DNA of 15,938 nt from JBHEKP01 sp041859375 (GCA_041859375.1 JBHEKP010000301.1:1-15938); one strand, 5' to 3'; positions 7,325 through 15,246 are shown, counted from the stretch's first letter. Made by a program: numbers and translations. The notes: generated by a model from the letters alone, not told the origin.

Positions 7325-8692
7325 TTATGCGCGCCCCTCGATGTCATAGATGTCCGCCCTGGTGATTTTCACCTCCGCGAAATCACCCACAGGCACCGCC
7401 CCGCCGTTGGCAATCCAAACCTGCCCGTCTATGTCGGGGGCCTCCGCGCCGCTCCGTCCCCAGGCGCGCCCGCTCGCCGAATCCACCCCTTCCACCAGCA
7501 CGCGCAGGGTTTTGCCCACACGGGATGCGTTGAATTCGGCGGTGATTTGCGCCTGCGCCTCCAGCAGGCGCGCGCGGCGGCGTTCGCGGGTGGCCTTCGG
7601 CACCTGGTCGCCCATCACCGCCGCGGGGGTGCCCTCCTCCGGCGAATAGGCAAAGGCCCCCAGCCATTCAAAGCGCAATTCCTTGACCCCTTGCACCAGT
7701 GCGCGGAAAGCCCCCGGCGTCTCGCCCGGCAGGCCGGTGATCATGGTGGTTCTCAGCGCCGCATCCGGCAGGGCGCGGCGTATGCGCGCCACCAGCCCCC
7801 CCACGCTGGCGCGGTGGCCGGGTCGGCGCATCTTGCGCAGCACCCCCGGATCCAGGTGCTGCAGGGGGATGTCCAGATACCGGGCAATCTTCGGTTCGTC
7901 GGCCATCACCTCAAGCAGGCGCGGACTGATGCCGCCGGGATAGGCGTAAAGCAGGCGCACCCGGAAATCCCCCCGGATACCGCAAAGATCACCCAGCAGC
8001 TCCGGCAGGCGGTAATCGTCGTAGAGATCCGTCCCGTAGAGGGTGGTGTCCTGGGCGATGAGCACCAGTTCCCGCGCGCCGTCCCTCAACAGACGCCGCG
8101 CCTCGTCCAGCAGATGCCCCTTCGGCACGGAGTGATAGGCGCCCTTCATGGCCGGAATCGCGCAGAAGGCGCAGGTGTGGTCGCACCCGTCCGCTATCTT
8201 CAGGTACCGGTGCGGCGCGGTTTCCAGCGCGCGACGGGGCAAGGGACCCGGGGGGGTCATGTCCGGCGTGTCGGGCACCTCCATGCGCCGGGAATCATGG
8301 TCCTTCCGCACCATTTCCGCCAGCCGCGTCATCTGCCCCACCCCCAGCATTCCGTCAATCTCCGGAATTGCGCCGAAGAGATCCGCGCCGTGCCGCTGCG
8401 CCAGGCACCCCGCCACATAGAGCCGGGCGGGCGCGCCGGTCCGTTTCTTGCGTTCCGCCCATTCCACCACGGTCTCCACGGACTGGACTTTGGCGTCGGC
8501 GACAAAGCCGCAGGTCAGGATGACCACCGCGTCGGGGGCGGGCGCGCCTTCCTCCGGCACCTCAAGCCCCAGGGGAAGGGCGTCGCAGCCGCCGCGGGCC
8601 AGCAGTCCCGCCACATGCTCCATGTCCACGGTGTTCTTGTCGCAACCCAGGGTGACGAGTCCCACCACGGGGCGTGTTTTTGTCGAATTCAA
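7325..8692 (-). CDS. rimO: Ribosomal protein S12 methylthiotransferase RimO
   Basis: This radical-SAM enzyme adds a methylthio group to the conserved aspartate of ribosomal protein S12, using two [4Fe-4S] clusters. Counted from the TTG start, the protein has 455 residues. The MTTase N-domain cysteines are C17 (LGCDKNTVD), C61 (LTCGF) and C96 (VAGCLAQR). The radical-SAM motif CDHTCAFC has C170, C174 and C177. AQDTTLYG, characteristic of RimO rather than MiaB, follows. The C-terminus holds a TRAM-like domain ending near VKITRADIYDIEG. The TTG at 8692 has GGGAG eight bases upstream and puts the first strand (VVGLVTLGC) where RimO normally starts. ATGs at 8755 and 8722 would add 21 or 10 atypical residues and have poor ribosome-binding sites. 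The gene is monocistronic here and diverges from the phospholipase gene. Confidence 0.93.
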   Translation of the reverse strand: MNSTKTRPVVGLVTLGCDKNTVDMEHVAGLLARGGCDALPLGLEVPEEGAPAPDAVVILTCGFVADAKVQSVETVVEWAERKKRTGAPARLYVAGCLAQRHGADLFGAIPEIDGMLGVGQMTRLAEMVRKDHDSRRMEVPDTPDMTPPGPLPRRALETAPHRYLKIADGCDHTCAFCAIPAMKGAYHSVPKGHLLDEARRLLRDGARELVLIAQDTTLYGTDLYDDYRLPELLGDLCGIRGDFRVRLLYAYPGGISPRLLEVMADEPKIARYLDIPLQHLDPGVLRKMRRPGHRASVGGLVARIRRALPDAALRTTMITGLPGETPGAFRALVQGVKELRFEWLGAFAYSPEEGTPAAVMGDQVPKATRERRRARLLEAQAQITAEFNASRVGKTLRVLVEGVDSASGRAWGRSGAEAPDIDGQVWIANGGAVPVGDFAEVKITRADIYDIEGRA

Positions 8693-8778
8693 TGCATGAT
8701 CTCCCGCTGATTTTTGGCGCATAGTGTACCTGAAACACCCCGCCGGCACCTTCATACTCCCCGGACGGGGGAAACCTT

Positions 8779-8811
8779 CGCCCCTGATTCATGGTCTGAA
8801 GGGCGGTTTTT
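8779..8811 (+). terminator. Terminator-like hairpin in the leader of the phospholipase gene
   Basis: CGCCC 8779-8783 pairs with GGGCG 8801-8805. Inside, TTCA 8788-8791 pairs with TGAA 8797-8800 around a 5-nt loop, with a 4-nt bulge on the left. Five T's follow at 8807-8811. The 3' end of the structure is only 10 bases before the Shine-Dalgarno AAGGAA (8821-8826). It could attenuate transcription entering the phospholipase gene, or be a chance fold. No convincing promoter is visible in the 8693-8834 gap. Confidence 0.35.
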
Positions 8812-8834
8812 CGTTAATCGAAGGAAATTTCCCC

Positions 8835-10277
8835 ATGCGGCGGATTTGCGTTCCCCTTCTTTTTCTTGCCCTGGCCTGCCAGGGTGCGTTTGCCATCGGC
8901 GGGCGCATCCACGCCGAAATCGGACTGCGCTGCGTGGAGGACCATCTCATTCCCTCGGAGCGGATGCTGCCGGGCATCGGGGAAATGTTCAAAACCGTAG
9001 AAATCAAAAACATCCTGTACCGGGCCTGTGTGTTTCCAGACTGGGGTTACGGCGGCATCAGCCAGGATGCGGGCGAGGCCAGCCACTGGCATCCCTTCAT
9101 GCGCGCATGGGCGGATGTGCTCGGGGAAAAATTCGGGCGGAAACCGCTGGACGGGGACGCCCAAAAGGAGGCCGCCTTTTTCCTTGGCGCGGTGTGCCAC
9201 AACATTGCCGACCTGCCCTGGCACTTCGGCGAACCCGGCTACCCGAGTTTCCTGGAGATGGCCCAGCGCGAGGACGGCGCGTCCCACACCCTGGCCGAGA
9301 TTGGCTCCGACCTCATCCGCTACCGCCGCGAGCCGCTGGCGCATCTGATGCGGCTGGTGGATTACACCCCGGTGGACACCATCATGGCCGCAATGGATCG
9401 CGCCGGGGTGAAGGTGGAACGGCGGCTCATGGAAACGGGCATGAGACGCGAAAACATTGTGCTCTGGGGCGGCGTTGCCGTTGGTTTTTTCAAGGCGGAG
9501 GATCTCAAAAAATCCATGCCCTGGTGTGTGGCGCACGTGGAGGATTATTACTATGGCGGCATGCGCCACGGCGCCGCCGCCTGCGCGGTCTGGTGCCGGT
9601 ACTGGTACGCGGACATCACCGGCGGCAAATGCCTCCAGCAGATGCCCGCCTACGCACCCTGGATTCGCGGGAACGGCGGATACCAGCCATATCTCGGCGT
9701 CACCGACGCGACGGTTGCCGAAGACCTTCCCGTAAACAACACGGGCGCTGAATCCCTGCTTGAGGTGGGCGGCGCGCCCGGAAAACAGCGCCACGCGCTG
9801 TTGCGCTTTGATTTGGCCTCCCTTCCGGCGGACAGGGCCTTCCGATCCGCCATCCTGTGGCTTGCGCTGGCGAATCCCGCGCCGCAGGACGGCACGGTGA
9901 ACCTCGCGGCGGCGGCGGTGGCCACGCCCTGGGCGGAGGGCGGCGGCGTCAGCGATCCACACAACGGCACGGACGGACGCGCGGGGGACGGGGATGAGGT
10001 ATGCTGGAACAACGCCCCGGCGGCAACGGGTGCCCTTGCCCTCGCGGCAGTGGCGGCGGGCGCGGCGGCCGGAACGTGGACGGGCATTGACGTGACGCAA
10101 ACGGTGCGGGAATGGGCTGCCAATCCGGCGAAAAACCATGGCATCCGCGTCTGGGCGGTTGACACGCCCCCGTCAAAGGTGAAATTCTTTTCCTCCCAGG
10201 CCTTCCAGGCCGACGGAAGCGGTTATTGCGGCGGAGAGCGGGTGGCCCACCGGCCCATGCTGGTCATCCTCCCCTGA
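8835..10277 (+). CDS. Secreted zinc-dependent phospholipase (GPI-PLD/PLC family) with C-terminal DNRLRE-like domain
   Basis: ATG 8835 follows AAGGAA with 8-nt spacing and gives 480 residues; an in-frame ATG at 8724 lacks this support. A Sec signal covers residues 1-20 (LLFLALACQGAFA); the cysteine is not in a canonical lipobox. Residues 21-180 resemble the zinc-dependent phospholipase C family. Putative zinc ligands are H26 (GRIHAEIG), D69 (FPDWGY), H84 (ASHWHPF), H122, D126 and H130 (CHNIADLPWH), and H151 and E155 (HTLAE). H-x3-D-x3-H spacing and the wording match the catalytic domain of eukaryotic GPI-phospholipase D better than Bacillus PLC. After a linker, residues about 290-480 form a DNRLRE/CBM96-like beta-sandwich: DATVAEDLP, RHALLRFDLASLP, SAILWLAL, then IDVTQTVREWA. 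Likely extracellular or periplasmic; substrate (phospholipid, lipid-linked glycan) is inference. Confidence 0.8.
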   Translation: MRRICVPLLFLALACQGAFAIGGRIHAEIGLRCVEDHLIPSERMLPGIGEMFKTVEIKNILYRACVFPDWGYGGISQDAGEASHWHPFMRAWADVLGEKFGRKPLDGDAQKEAAFFLGAVCHNIADLPWHFGEPGYPSFLEMAQREDGASHTLAEIGSDLIRYRREPLAHLMRLVDYTPVDTIMAAMDRAGVKVERRLMETGMRRENIVLWGGVAVGFFKAEDLKKSMPWCVAHVEDYYYGGMRHGAAACAVWCRYWYADITGGKCLQQMPAYAPWIRGNGGYQPYLGVTDATVAEDLPVNNTGAESLLEVGGAPGKQRHALLRFDLASLPADRAFRSAILWLALANPAPQDGTVNLAAAAVATPWAEGGGVSDPHNGTDGRAGDGDEVCWNNAPAATGALALAAVAAGAAAGTWTGIDVTQTVREWAANPAKNHGIRVWAVDTPPSKVKFFSSQAFQADGSGYCGGERVAHRPMLVILP

Positions 10278-10338
10278 CGCGCCGCAAAACAGCCATGGTG
10301 AACCACACACAACACGCACGGAAAAAGGAGCGGGAACA

Positions 10339-11604
10339 ATGCAAATGAGCAGGCGTGCTTTCATGGCGGCCTCGGCCGCCGCAGTCACGACGCTGGCCCC
10401 GGCACGGGCGCTGGGCGCCAACGAACGGGTGCGGGTGGGCGTGCTGGGCGTGCGCAACCGGGGCAACCAGGTGGCGGATTCCCTCAACGCCACGGGCATG
10501 TGCGATGTGGCCGTGTTCTGCGACTGCGACCGCGCCAGCTACGACACGGGCATGGAGAAGTCGGGGAAAAATTTCGCCACCCCGCCCGTCTTCGTGCAGG
10601 ACTTCCGGCACGTGCTGGACGACAAGGACATTGACGCGGTGGTGGTGGCCGCGCCGGACCACTGGCACGGCCTGATGACGGTGATGGCGCTGGAGGCGGG
10701 CAAGCATGTCTATGTGGAAAAGCCCGCCTCGCACAACATCCGCGACGGCAAGGCCATGGTGGCGGCGGCGCAGGCGCGTCCGGAACTGGTGGTGCAGGTG
10801 GGCACGCAGCAGCGCAGCGGCGCGCACTTCCAGGAGGCCCGCGACTTCATCAAGTCCGGAAAACTCGGCACAATCGGCTTCGTCCGCACCTGGATCACCC
10901 ACCGCCGGGCCACGCTGAAAAAAGTGCCCGACACCGCGCCGCCCGCGACCATGGACTACGAGCTTTGGGTGGGCCCCGCGCCCTTCCGCCCCTACAACCC
11001 GGAAATGTGCCATTACAACTGGCACTTCGTGCGGGACTACGGCACCGGCGAGATGGGCAACTGGGGCGCGCACTGGATAGACATCGCCCGGTGGTGCCTC
11101 GACCTCGACCTGCCCACCGCCGTCACGGGCATGGGCGGCCAGTATGTGGTGAAGGACGCGAAGGAAACACCCGACACCCAGACCGCCCTCTACCAGTTCC
11201 CCGGGCTGACCGTGCTCTGGGAGCAGCGGCTGTGGACCAATTTCAAGCTGAACGGCGAGGGGTCGGGCGTCGAATTCGGCGGCGAGGAGGGCTCGCTCGT
11301 CCTGTCGCGGGGCGGCTGGACCTTCCACCCCCGCGAGGGCAGGCCGGAAAAACACGGCGGCACCGAGATTGAGGGACCCCACGCGGTGAATTTCGTGGAG
11401 AGCATCCAGGGAAAATCAAAACCCGCCGCGCCCGTCGTGGAGGGCCATAAAACCGCCGCCATGTGCCACCTTGCCAACATCGCCGCGCAGGTGAACGGCC
11501 GGATTGAATTCGACCCGTCGGCCCAGGTGATCGTGAACCATCCGGAGGCCGCGGCCCTCTCGGGCCGGGACAACCGCGCCCCCTGGCCGCAGTTCAAGGC
11601 TTGA
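10339..11604 (+). CDS. Tat-exported Gfo/Idh/MocA-family oxidoreductase
   Basis: This 421-residue protein resembles NAD(P)-dependent sugar oxidoreductases. A twin-arginine signal sits at the start (SRRAFMAASAAAV, cut near ARALGA). The Rossmann domain begins with VRVGVLGVRNRG at 31-42. The catalytic-type EKP is at 127-129 (VYVEKPASHN). The C-terminal domain has GNWGAHWID near 240-248, where His and Asp commonly sit in the active site of this superfamily. ATG 10339 follows AAGGAG (10325-10330) by 8 nt. Tat export implies the protein folds with its cofactor in the cytoplasm and acts in the periplasm, as known for glucose-fructose oxidoreductase. GH109-type glycosidases share this fold and are an alternative. 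It starts 61 bp after the phospholipase gene, same strand, so cotranscription is possible. Substrate unknown. Confidence 0.9.
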   Translation: MQMSRRAFMAASAAAVTTLAPARALGANERVRVGVLGVRNRGNQVADSLNATGMCDVAVFCDCDRASYDTGMEKSGKNFATPPVFVQDFRHVLDDKDIDAVVVAAPDHWHGLMTVMALEAGKHVYVEKPASHNIRDGKAMVAAAQARPELVVQVGTQQRSGAHFQEARDFIKSGKLGTIGFVRTWITHRRATLKKVPDTAPPATMDYELWVGPAPFRPYNPEMCHYNWHFVRDYGTGEMGNWGAHWIDIARWCLDLDLPTAVTGMGGQYVVKDAKETPDTQTALYQFPGLTVLWEQRLWTNFKLNGEGSGVEFGGEEGSLVLSRGGWTFHPREGRPEKHGGTEIEGPHAVNFVESIQGKSKPAAPVVEGHKTAAMCHLANIAAQVNGRIEFDPSAQVIVNHPEAAALSGRDNRAPWPQFKA

Positions 11605-11628
11605 AACCCTGATTCCGGTTCATTGCCG

Positions 11629-11659
11629 TTGCCCTGCGGGACCGTTTTCAGGGTATGAT
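11629..11659 (+). promoter_or_regulatory. Candidate sigma70-type promoter for the cstA operon
   Basis: TATGAT at 11654-11659 matches TATAAT at 5 of 6 positions. TTGCCC at 11629-11634 could be the -35, with 19-bp spacing, longer than the usual 17. It lies in the 102-bp gap after the Tat-exported oxidoreductase and would start transcription about 40 bases before the cstA ATG. Confidence 0.4.
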
Positions 11660-11670
11660 AACCGAAATTC

Positions 11671-11683
11671 GGAAACGGTTTCC
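11671..11683 (+). promoter_or_regulatory. Operator-like dyad upstream of cstA
   Basis: GGAAAC-G-GTTTCC is a perfect 6-bp inverted repeat around one central base, just downstream of the candidate -10 and ending 23 bases before the cstA ATG. Its arms resemble LacI/GalR/CcpA-family operators, although those usually have an even-length CG centre. The adjoining CCGAAATTCGG (11662-11672) is a second short dyad. A sugar-responsive repressor would fit the gene content; no regulator gene is in the window. Confidence 0.35.
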
Positions 11684-11706
11684 GGCCCCAAAACGGGAGA
11701 ACGGCG

Positions 11707-13452
11707 ATGACGGTTCTTCTCTATCTCGGACTGGCGGTGCTTCTGTTCGTCCTTGCGATGCGCCTGTACGGCACCTGGCTGGCGCGCACACTCGGCGAGG
11801 ACGGGAACAACCCCACCCCGGCGTGCGTGGTCAACGACGGCCGCGACTATGTGCCCACGAAAACCGGCGTGCTTTTTGCCCACCATTTTTCGGCGATTGC
11901 GGGCGCGGGGCCGATTTTGGGTCCGACCGTGGCCATCCTCTACGGTTTTGTGCCCGCATGGCTGTGGGTGGTTTTCGGCGGCATATTCATCGGCGCGGTG
12001 CATGACTTCATGGCGCTGTTCATCTGCATGCGCGAGGGCGGCAAATCCGTGGCTGAGGTGGCGAAAAAGACCCTGGGCAACGCGGGCTTCATGCTGTTCA
12101 TCCTCTTCACGCTGGTCATGCTTGTGCTGGTCACCTCCGCGTTCCTGAGCGCCGTGTCCACCTCGCTCACCTCCACCTGGCCGATGGACAAGCTGGGCAT
12201 GTCCGCGGATCAGACCCTGCTGCGCACCGAGACGGTTGACGGCGTGGTGATGGGCCGCATCGGCGGCGTGGCCTCCACCTCCGTGCTGATCATCACCCTC
12301 TTCTCCCCCCTTCTGGGCTGGCTGCTGTTCAAAAGGAACCTGCGCGCCGCCGCGGCCTACCCCCTGGCGGCGCTCGTCTGCGTGGGCTCCATCATCGCCG
12401 GGATTTGGCAGCCCATTGTGCTGGACAGCTTCTGGTGGATGATCATCATCACCGTCTACGTCTTCTTCGCGTCGGGCGTGCCGGTGTGGATCATCCTTCA
12501 GCCCCGCGACTTCATCAACGTGCAAATCCTCTACGCGGGCATCGCGCTCCTCGCCGTGGCGCTCGGCGCGGCGGGCCTCATGAACCTTCCCTTCTCCATG
12601 CCCGCATCGAACATCGCCGAGGGTGCCTCCAGCCTGGGGCTGGTTTGGCCGATGATGTTCATCCTCATCGCCTGCGGCGCAATTTCCGGCTTCCACTCGC
12701 TGGTGGCGGGCGGCACGACGGGCAAGCAGCTGAGCAGCGAGCGCGACGCCCGGCGCATCGGCTTCAACGCGATGCTGCTGGAGTCGCTGCTGGCGGTGTG
12801 CGTGCTGCTGGCGCTGGGCGTGGGCCTCGCCTTCTCCGACTACAAGGCCATCGTGTTTCCCGCGCTCGACTCCGGGATGAAGTCCAACCCAATCCTCGCC
12901 TTCAGCCTGGCCGCGGGGCACCTGTTCAACATGACCCTGGGCATCCGGACCGACCTCGGCACGGTTTTCGGCATCCTCCTTGTGGAGGGCTTTGTGGTCA
13001 CCACCCTCGACGCGGCGGTGCGCCTGAACCGCTACCTCTTCGAGGAGCTCTGGGACATGCTTTTCAAGGCGCCCCCGGCGTTGCTGAAAAGCCACTGGTT
13101 CAACTCGGGCCTGGCGGTGGCGCTCATGTGGGTGCTGGCCTACTCCAACGCCTTCACCGCGCTCTGGCCCATCTTCGGGGCGGCAAACCAGCTCCTTGCC
13201 GCCCTCGGCCTGGTGACGGTCACGGCGTGGCTGATGATCAAGGGCCGCAAATTCTTCTTCGTCATGGCCCCCGCCGTCTTCATGCTCACCACCACGGTGG
13301 CCTCGCTCCTCATTCTCCTGGCCAAGTACGCCCGGGAGTCGAACACAACCCTCGCCGTCACGGCGGCAATCATGCTCGCGCTCACCGCGGGCGTGGTGGT
13401 GCTGGCGCTCCGCCGGGTGGTTTTGCCCGCGCTGGCGCGGAAACACGGATAA
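11707..13452 (+). CDS. cstA: CstA-family carbon starvation protein (pyruvate/peptide-type transporter)
   Basis: This 581-residue inner-membrane protein has many hydrophobic helices. CstA-family landmarks are clear. HHFSAIAGAGPILGP is at 59-73, followed by the HDFMALFICMREGGKS loop. CGAISGFHSLVAGGTTGKQ is near 322-340, a TTLDAAVRLNRY segment near 434, and WPIFGAANQLLAALG near 485. It is shorter than E. coli CstA or BtsT (about 700), matching the shorter CstA forms of many other phyla. ATG 11707 has GGGAG seven bases ahead. Characterised members import pyruvate or peptides with protons or sodium when carbon is short. Here it heads a run of exported sugar-enzyme genes (19 bp to the next), suggesting uptake of a breakdown product; this is inference. 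A dyad and candidate promoter lie upstream. Confidence 0.93.
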   Translation: MTVLLYLGLAVLLFVLAMRLYGTWLARTLGEDGNNPTPACVVNDGRDYVPTKTGVLFAHHFSAIAGAGPILGPTVAILYGFVPAWLWVVFGGIFIGAVHDFMALFICMREGGKSVAEVAKKTLGNAGFMLFILFTLVMLVLVTSAFLSAVSTSLTSTWPMDKLGMSADQTLLRTETVDGVVMGRIGGVASTSVLIITLFSPLLGWLLFKRNLRAAAAYPLAALVCVGSIIAGIWQPIVLDSFWWMIIITVYVFFASGVPVWIILQPRDFINVQILYAGIALLAVALGAAGLMNLPFSMPASNIAEGASSLGLVWPMMFILIACGAISGFHSLVAGGTTGKQLSSERDARRIGFNAMLLESLLAVCVLLALGVGLAFSDYKAIVFPALDSGMKSNPILAFSLAAGHLFNMTLGIRTDLGTVFGILLVEGFVVTTLDAAVRLNRYLFEELWDMLFKAPPALLKSHWFNSGLAVALMWVLAYSNAFTALWPIFGAANQLLAALGLVTVTAWLMIKGRKFFFVMAPAVFMLTTTVASLLILLAKYARESNTTLAVTAAIMLALTAGVVVLALRRVVLPALARKHG

Positions 13453-13471
13453 AAGAAAGGAAAAACACATC

Positions 13472-14452
13472 ATGACCCTGAAACACACCCTGGCGGCGGT
13501 GCTGGCGGCGGCGGCGATTTGCCCGGCGGCCCTGTGCGAGGACCTGCGCATCGGCATCATCGGCCTGGACACGTCCCACGTGCTCGCCTTCACCAAGCTC
13601 ATCAACGACGCATCCGATCCCCAGCACGTCCCCGGCGGAAAGGTGACGGCCGCGTTCAAGGGCGGCTCGCCCGACAACGAGCTGAGCGCCTCCCGCGTGG
13701 ACCAGTACACAAAGGAACTCCAGGACAAGTTCGGCGTCAAGCTCTACGGCACCATTGCGGAGATGTGCGAAAACGTCGACGCGGTGCTGCTCGAAAGCGT
13801 GGACGGACGCCCCCATCTGGAGCAGGTGAAGCCGGTGTTTGCGGCGAAAAAGCCCGTGTTCATCGACAAGCCCGTGGCAGGCTCACTGAAGGACGCCATT
13901 GAAATCTTCCGGCTCGCGGCGGAGGCGAAGGTACCCTGCTTCAGTTCCTCCTCTTACCGCTACTACAAATCGCTCGTTGACGCCAAGGCCGCCGACACCG
14001 GCCCGGTGAAAAGCTGCATCTCCATCGGTCCGTGCCATCTTGAGCCGCACCACCCCGACCTGTTCTGGTACGGCGTCCACGCCACCGAGGCCCTGTTCAC
14101 CGTCATGGGCGCGGGATGCGAGACCGTGAGCCGCACCAGCGCCGCCGACACGGACGTCGTCACCGGCGTGTGGAAGGACGGGCGCGTCGGCGTGCTCTAC
14201 GGCATCCGCACCAGCGGCACGCCCCACAAGGTCATCATCTTCGGGGAGAAGGCCGTGTCCGAGCAGGAGAACAGCGGCGACTACGCGCCCCTGGTGGCCG
14301 AAATCATGAAGTTCTTCAAGTCCGGCGTCGCCCCCGTGTCCCCCGAGGAGACCGTCAACCTCTTCGCCTTCATGGAGGCCGCCGACGAGAGCAAGCGCCA
14401 GGGCGGCGCGCCGGTGAAAATCGCCGACGTCATGGCAAAGGCGGGCGGATGA
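13472..14452 (+). CDS. Sec-exported Gfo/Idh/MocA-family protein
   Basis: This 326-residue protein has a Sec signal at 1-22 (LKHTLAAVLAAAAICPAALC), unlike the Tat signal of the other Gfo/Idh/MocA protein in this window. The Rossmann start LRIGIIGLDTSH (25-36) has a changed glycine pattern: GLDTSH replaces the usual GxGxxG. The EKP lysine motif appears as DKP at 132-134 (VFIDKPVAG). SYRYYKSLVD (161-170) and the HATEALFTVMG segment belong to the C-terminal part. The ribosome-binding site AAAGGA lies at 13457-13462. It follows cstA by 19 bp and shares ATGA with the next gene, so all are likely one transcript. The altered nucleotide loop and Sec export make cofactor use in the periplasm uncertain; it may act as a cofactor-retaining oxidoreductase, a lyase or a binding protein. 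Confidence 0.87.
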   Translation: MTLKHTLAAVLAAAAICPAALCEDLRIGIIGLDTSHVLAFTKLINDASDPQHVPGGKVTAAFKGGSPDNELSASRVDQYTKELQDKFGVKLYGTIAEMCENVDAVLLESVDGRPHLEQVKPVFAAKKPVFIDKPVAGSLKDAIEIFRLAAEAKVPCFSSSSYRYYKSLVDAKAADTGPVKSCISIGPCHLEPHHPDLFWYGVHATEALFTVMGAGCETVSRTSAADTDVVTGVWKDGRVGVLYGIRTSGTPHKVIIFGEKAVSEQENSGDYAPLVAEIMKFFKSGVAPVSPEETVNLFAFMEAADESKRQGGAPVKIADVMAKAGG

Positions 14453-15246
14453 CGCGCACAATCACGCGAAGGGCCTTTCTTGCGGGAACGGCGGCAGCGC
14501 TGGCCGCCGCGCGCGGGGCGCGCGCCGACGGGAACGCCCCCGCCGTCATCGCCGCAGTCAACGACATCCACATTAAGGATGCGGGCGACGCCGCGCTGCT
14601 GGAAAGGGCGGTGGCGCGGTTGAACACCCTGGAGGGCCTTCAATTCGTCGCCGTCCTCGGTGACGTTGCCACCGCCGGAAAACGGCAGGAAATGACCCCG
14701 GCCTTCGGCGCGCTGGAGGCTCTCAAGGTCCCCTGCAAAATCCTGCCGGGCAACCATGATGTCAACCCCGGCGCCCCTGATCCCTTTGCTGAGTACCGGC
14801 AGGTCTTCAGCGAAACCCGCTGGACCCGAGAAGTCGCCGGGTGGACATTGATCGGCTTCAACTCCTGCGAGGGAACGAAGAGCGATGTGACCGTGGCCGC
14901 GGAGGAACTCGCCTGGCTGAAGGAACAGCTCGCGCCCATCGATCCCGCGCGCCCCCTGGCCCTCTTCTCCCATCATCCCCTGAACCCGCACACCAAAAAA
15001 TACCGTATCAAAAACGCCGACGAGATTCTGGGACTTTTCGCCAGGCACAATCTCCGGCTCGCGGCGGCGGGGCACTGGCACGGCAACCAGGTGGAGGCGG
15101 ACAAGGGCGTCCTTTTCACCACCACCGCCTGCTGCACCCCCACCCGCGACAACTTCGACGGCACCCCGCAAAAGGGGTTCCGGTTATTCCACCTCCAGCC
15201 CGACGGCAGAATCACGACGGAATTCGTGGAGGTGACACCGGCCTGA
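14449..15246 (+). CDS. Tat-exported calcineurin-like metallophosphoesterase
   Basis: This protein has 265 residues from ATG 14449, which overlaps the upstream stop as ATGA, implying translational coupling. The N-terminus has a twin-arginine signal (TRRAFLAGTAAALAAA, cut near ARA-DG). All metal-binding blocks of calcineurin-like phosphoesterases are visible: NDIH (D39, H41), LGDVA (D72), GNHD (101-104), SHHP (H175/H176) and GHWH (208-211; H209, H211). The enzyme should hydrolyse phosphomonoester or phosphodiester bonds with a two-metal centre, after folding in the cytoplasm and Tat export to the periplasm. In this operon it could remove phosphate from a sugar phosphate or act on nucleotides or glycan-linked phosphate; that is inference. 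The upstream open frame to 14116 is read-through inside the preceding gene and is not part of it. Confidence 0.9.
   Translation: MTRTITRRAFLAGTAAALAAARGARADGNAPAVIAAVNDIHIKDAGDAALLERAVARLNTLEGLQFVAVLGDVATAGKRQEMTPAFGALEALKVPCKILPGNHDVNPGAPDPFAEYRQVFSETRWTREVAGWTLIGFNSCEGTKSDVTVAAEELAWLKEQLAPIDPARPLALFSHHPLNPHTKKYRIKNADEILGLFARHNLRLAAAGHWHGNQVEADKGVLFTTTACCTPTRDNFDGTPQKGFRLFHLQPDGRITTEFVEVTPA

Noticed and set aside
7547..8710. 387-residue plus-strand open frame over rimO
   Set aside because: The minus strand encodes a complete RimO with all six cluster cysteines; the plus-strand reading is Gln/His/Arg-rich shadow.
8814..10139. 441-residue open frame on the minus strand
   Set aside because: It is antisense to the phospholipase gene, which has a signal peptide and a full set of catalytic motifs on the plus strand.
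12405..13475. 356-residue plus-strand frame inside cstA
   Set aside because: It is an alternative frame of a clearly real membrane protein gene, Arg/His/Gly-rich with no hydrophobic segments.
11620..13740. 706-residue open frame on the minus strand
   Set aside because: It is the antisense shadow of cstA and the start of the next gene. Its His/Glu/Arg/Gly-rich composition lacks domains and reflects codon bias in GC-rich DNA.
14116..14448. N-terminal extension of the phosphoesterase
   Set aside because: It overlaps the preceding gene in another frame; the Tat signal begins exactly at ATG 14449, which overlaps the stop as ATGA.
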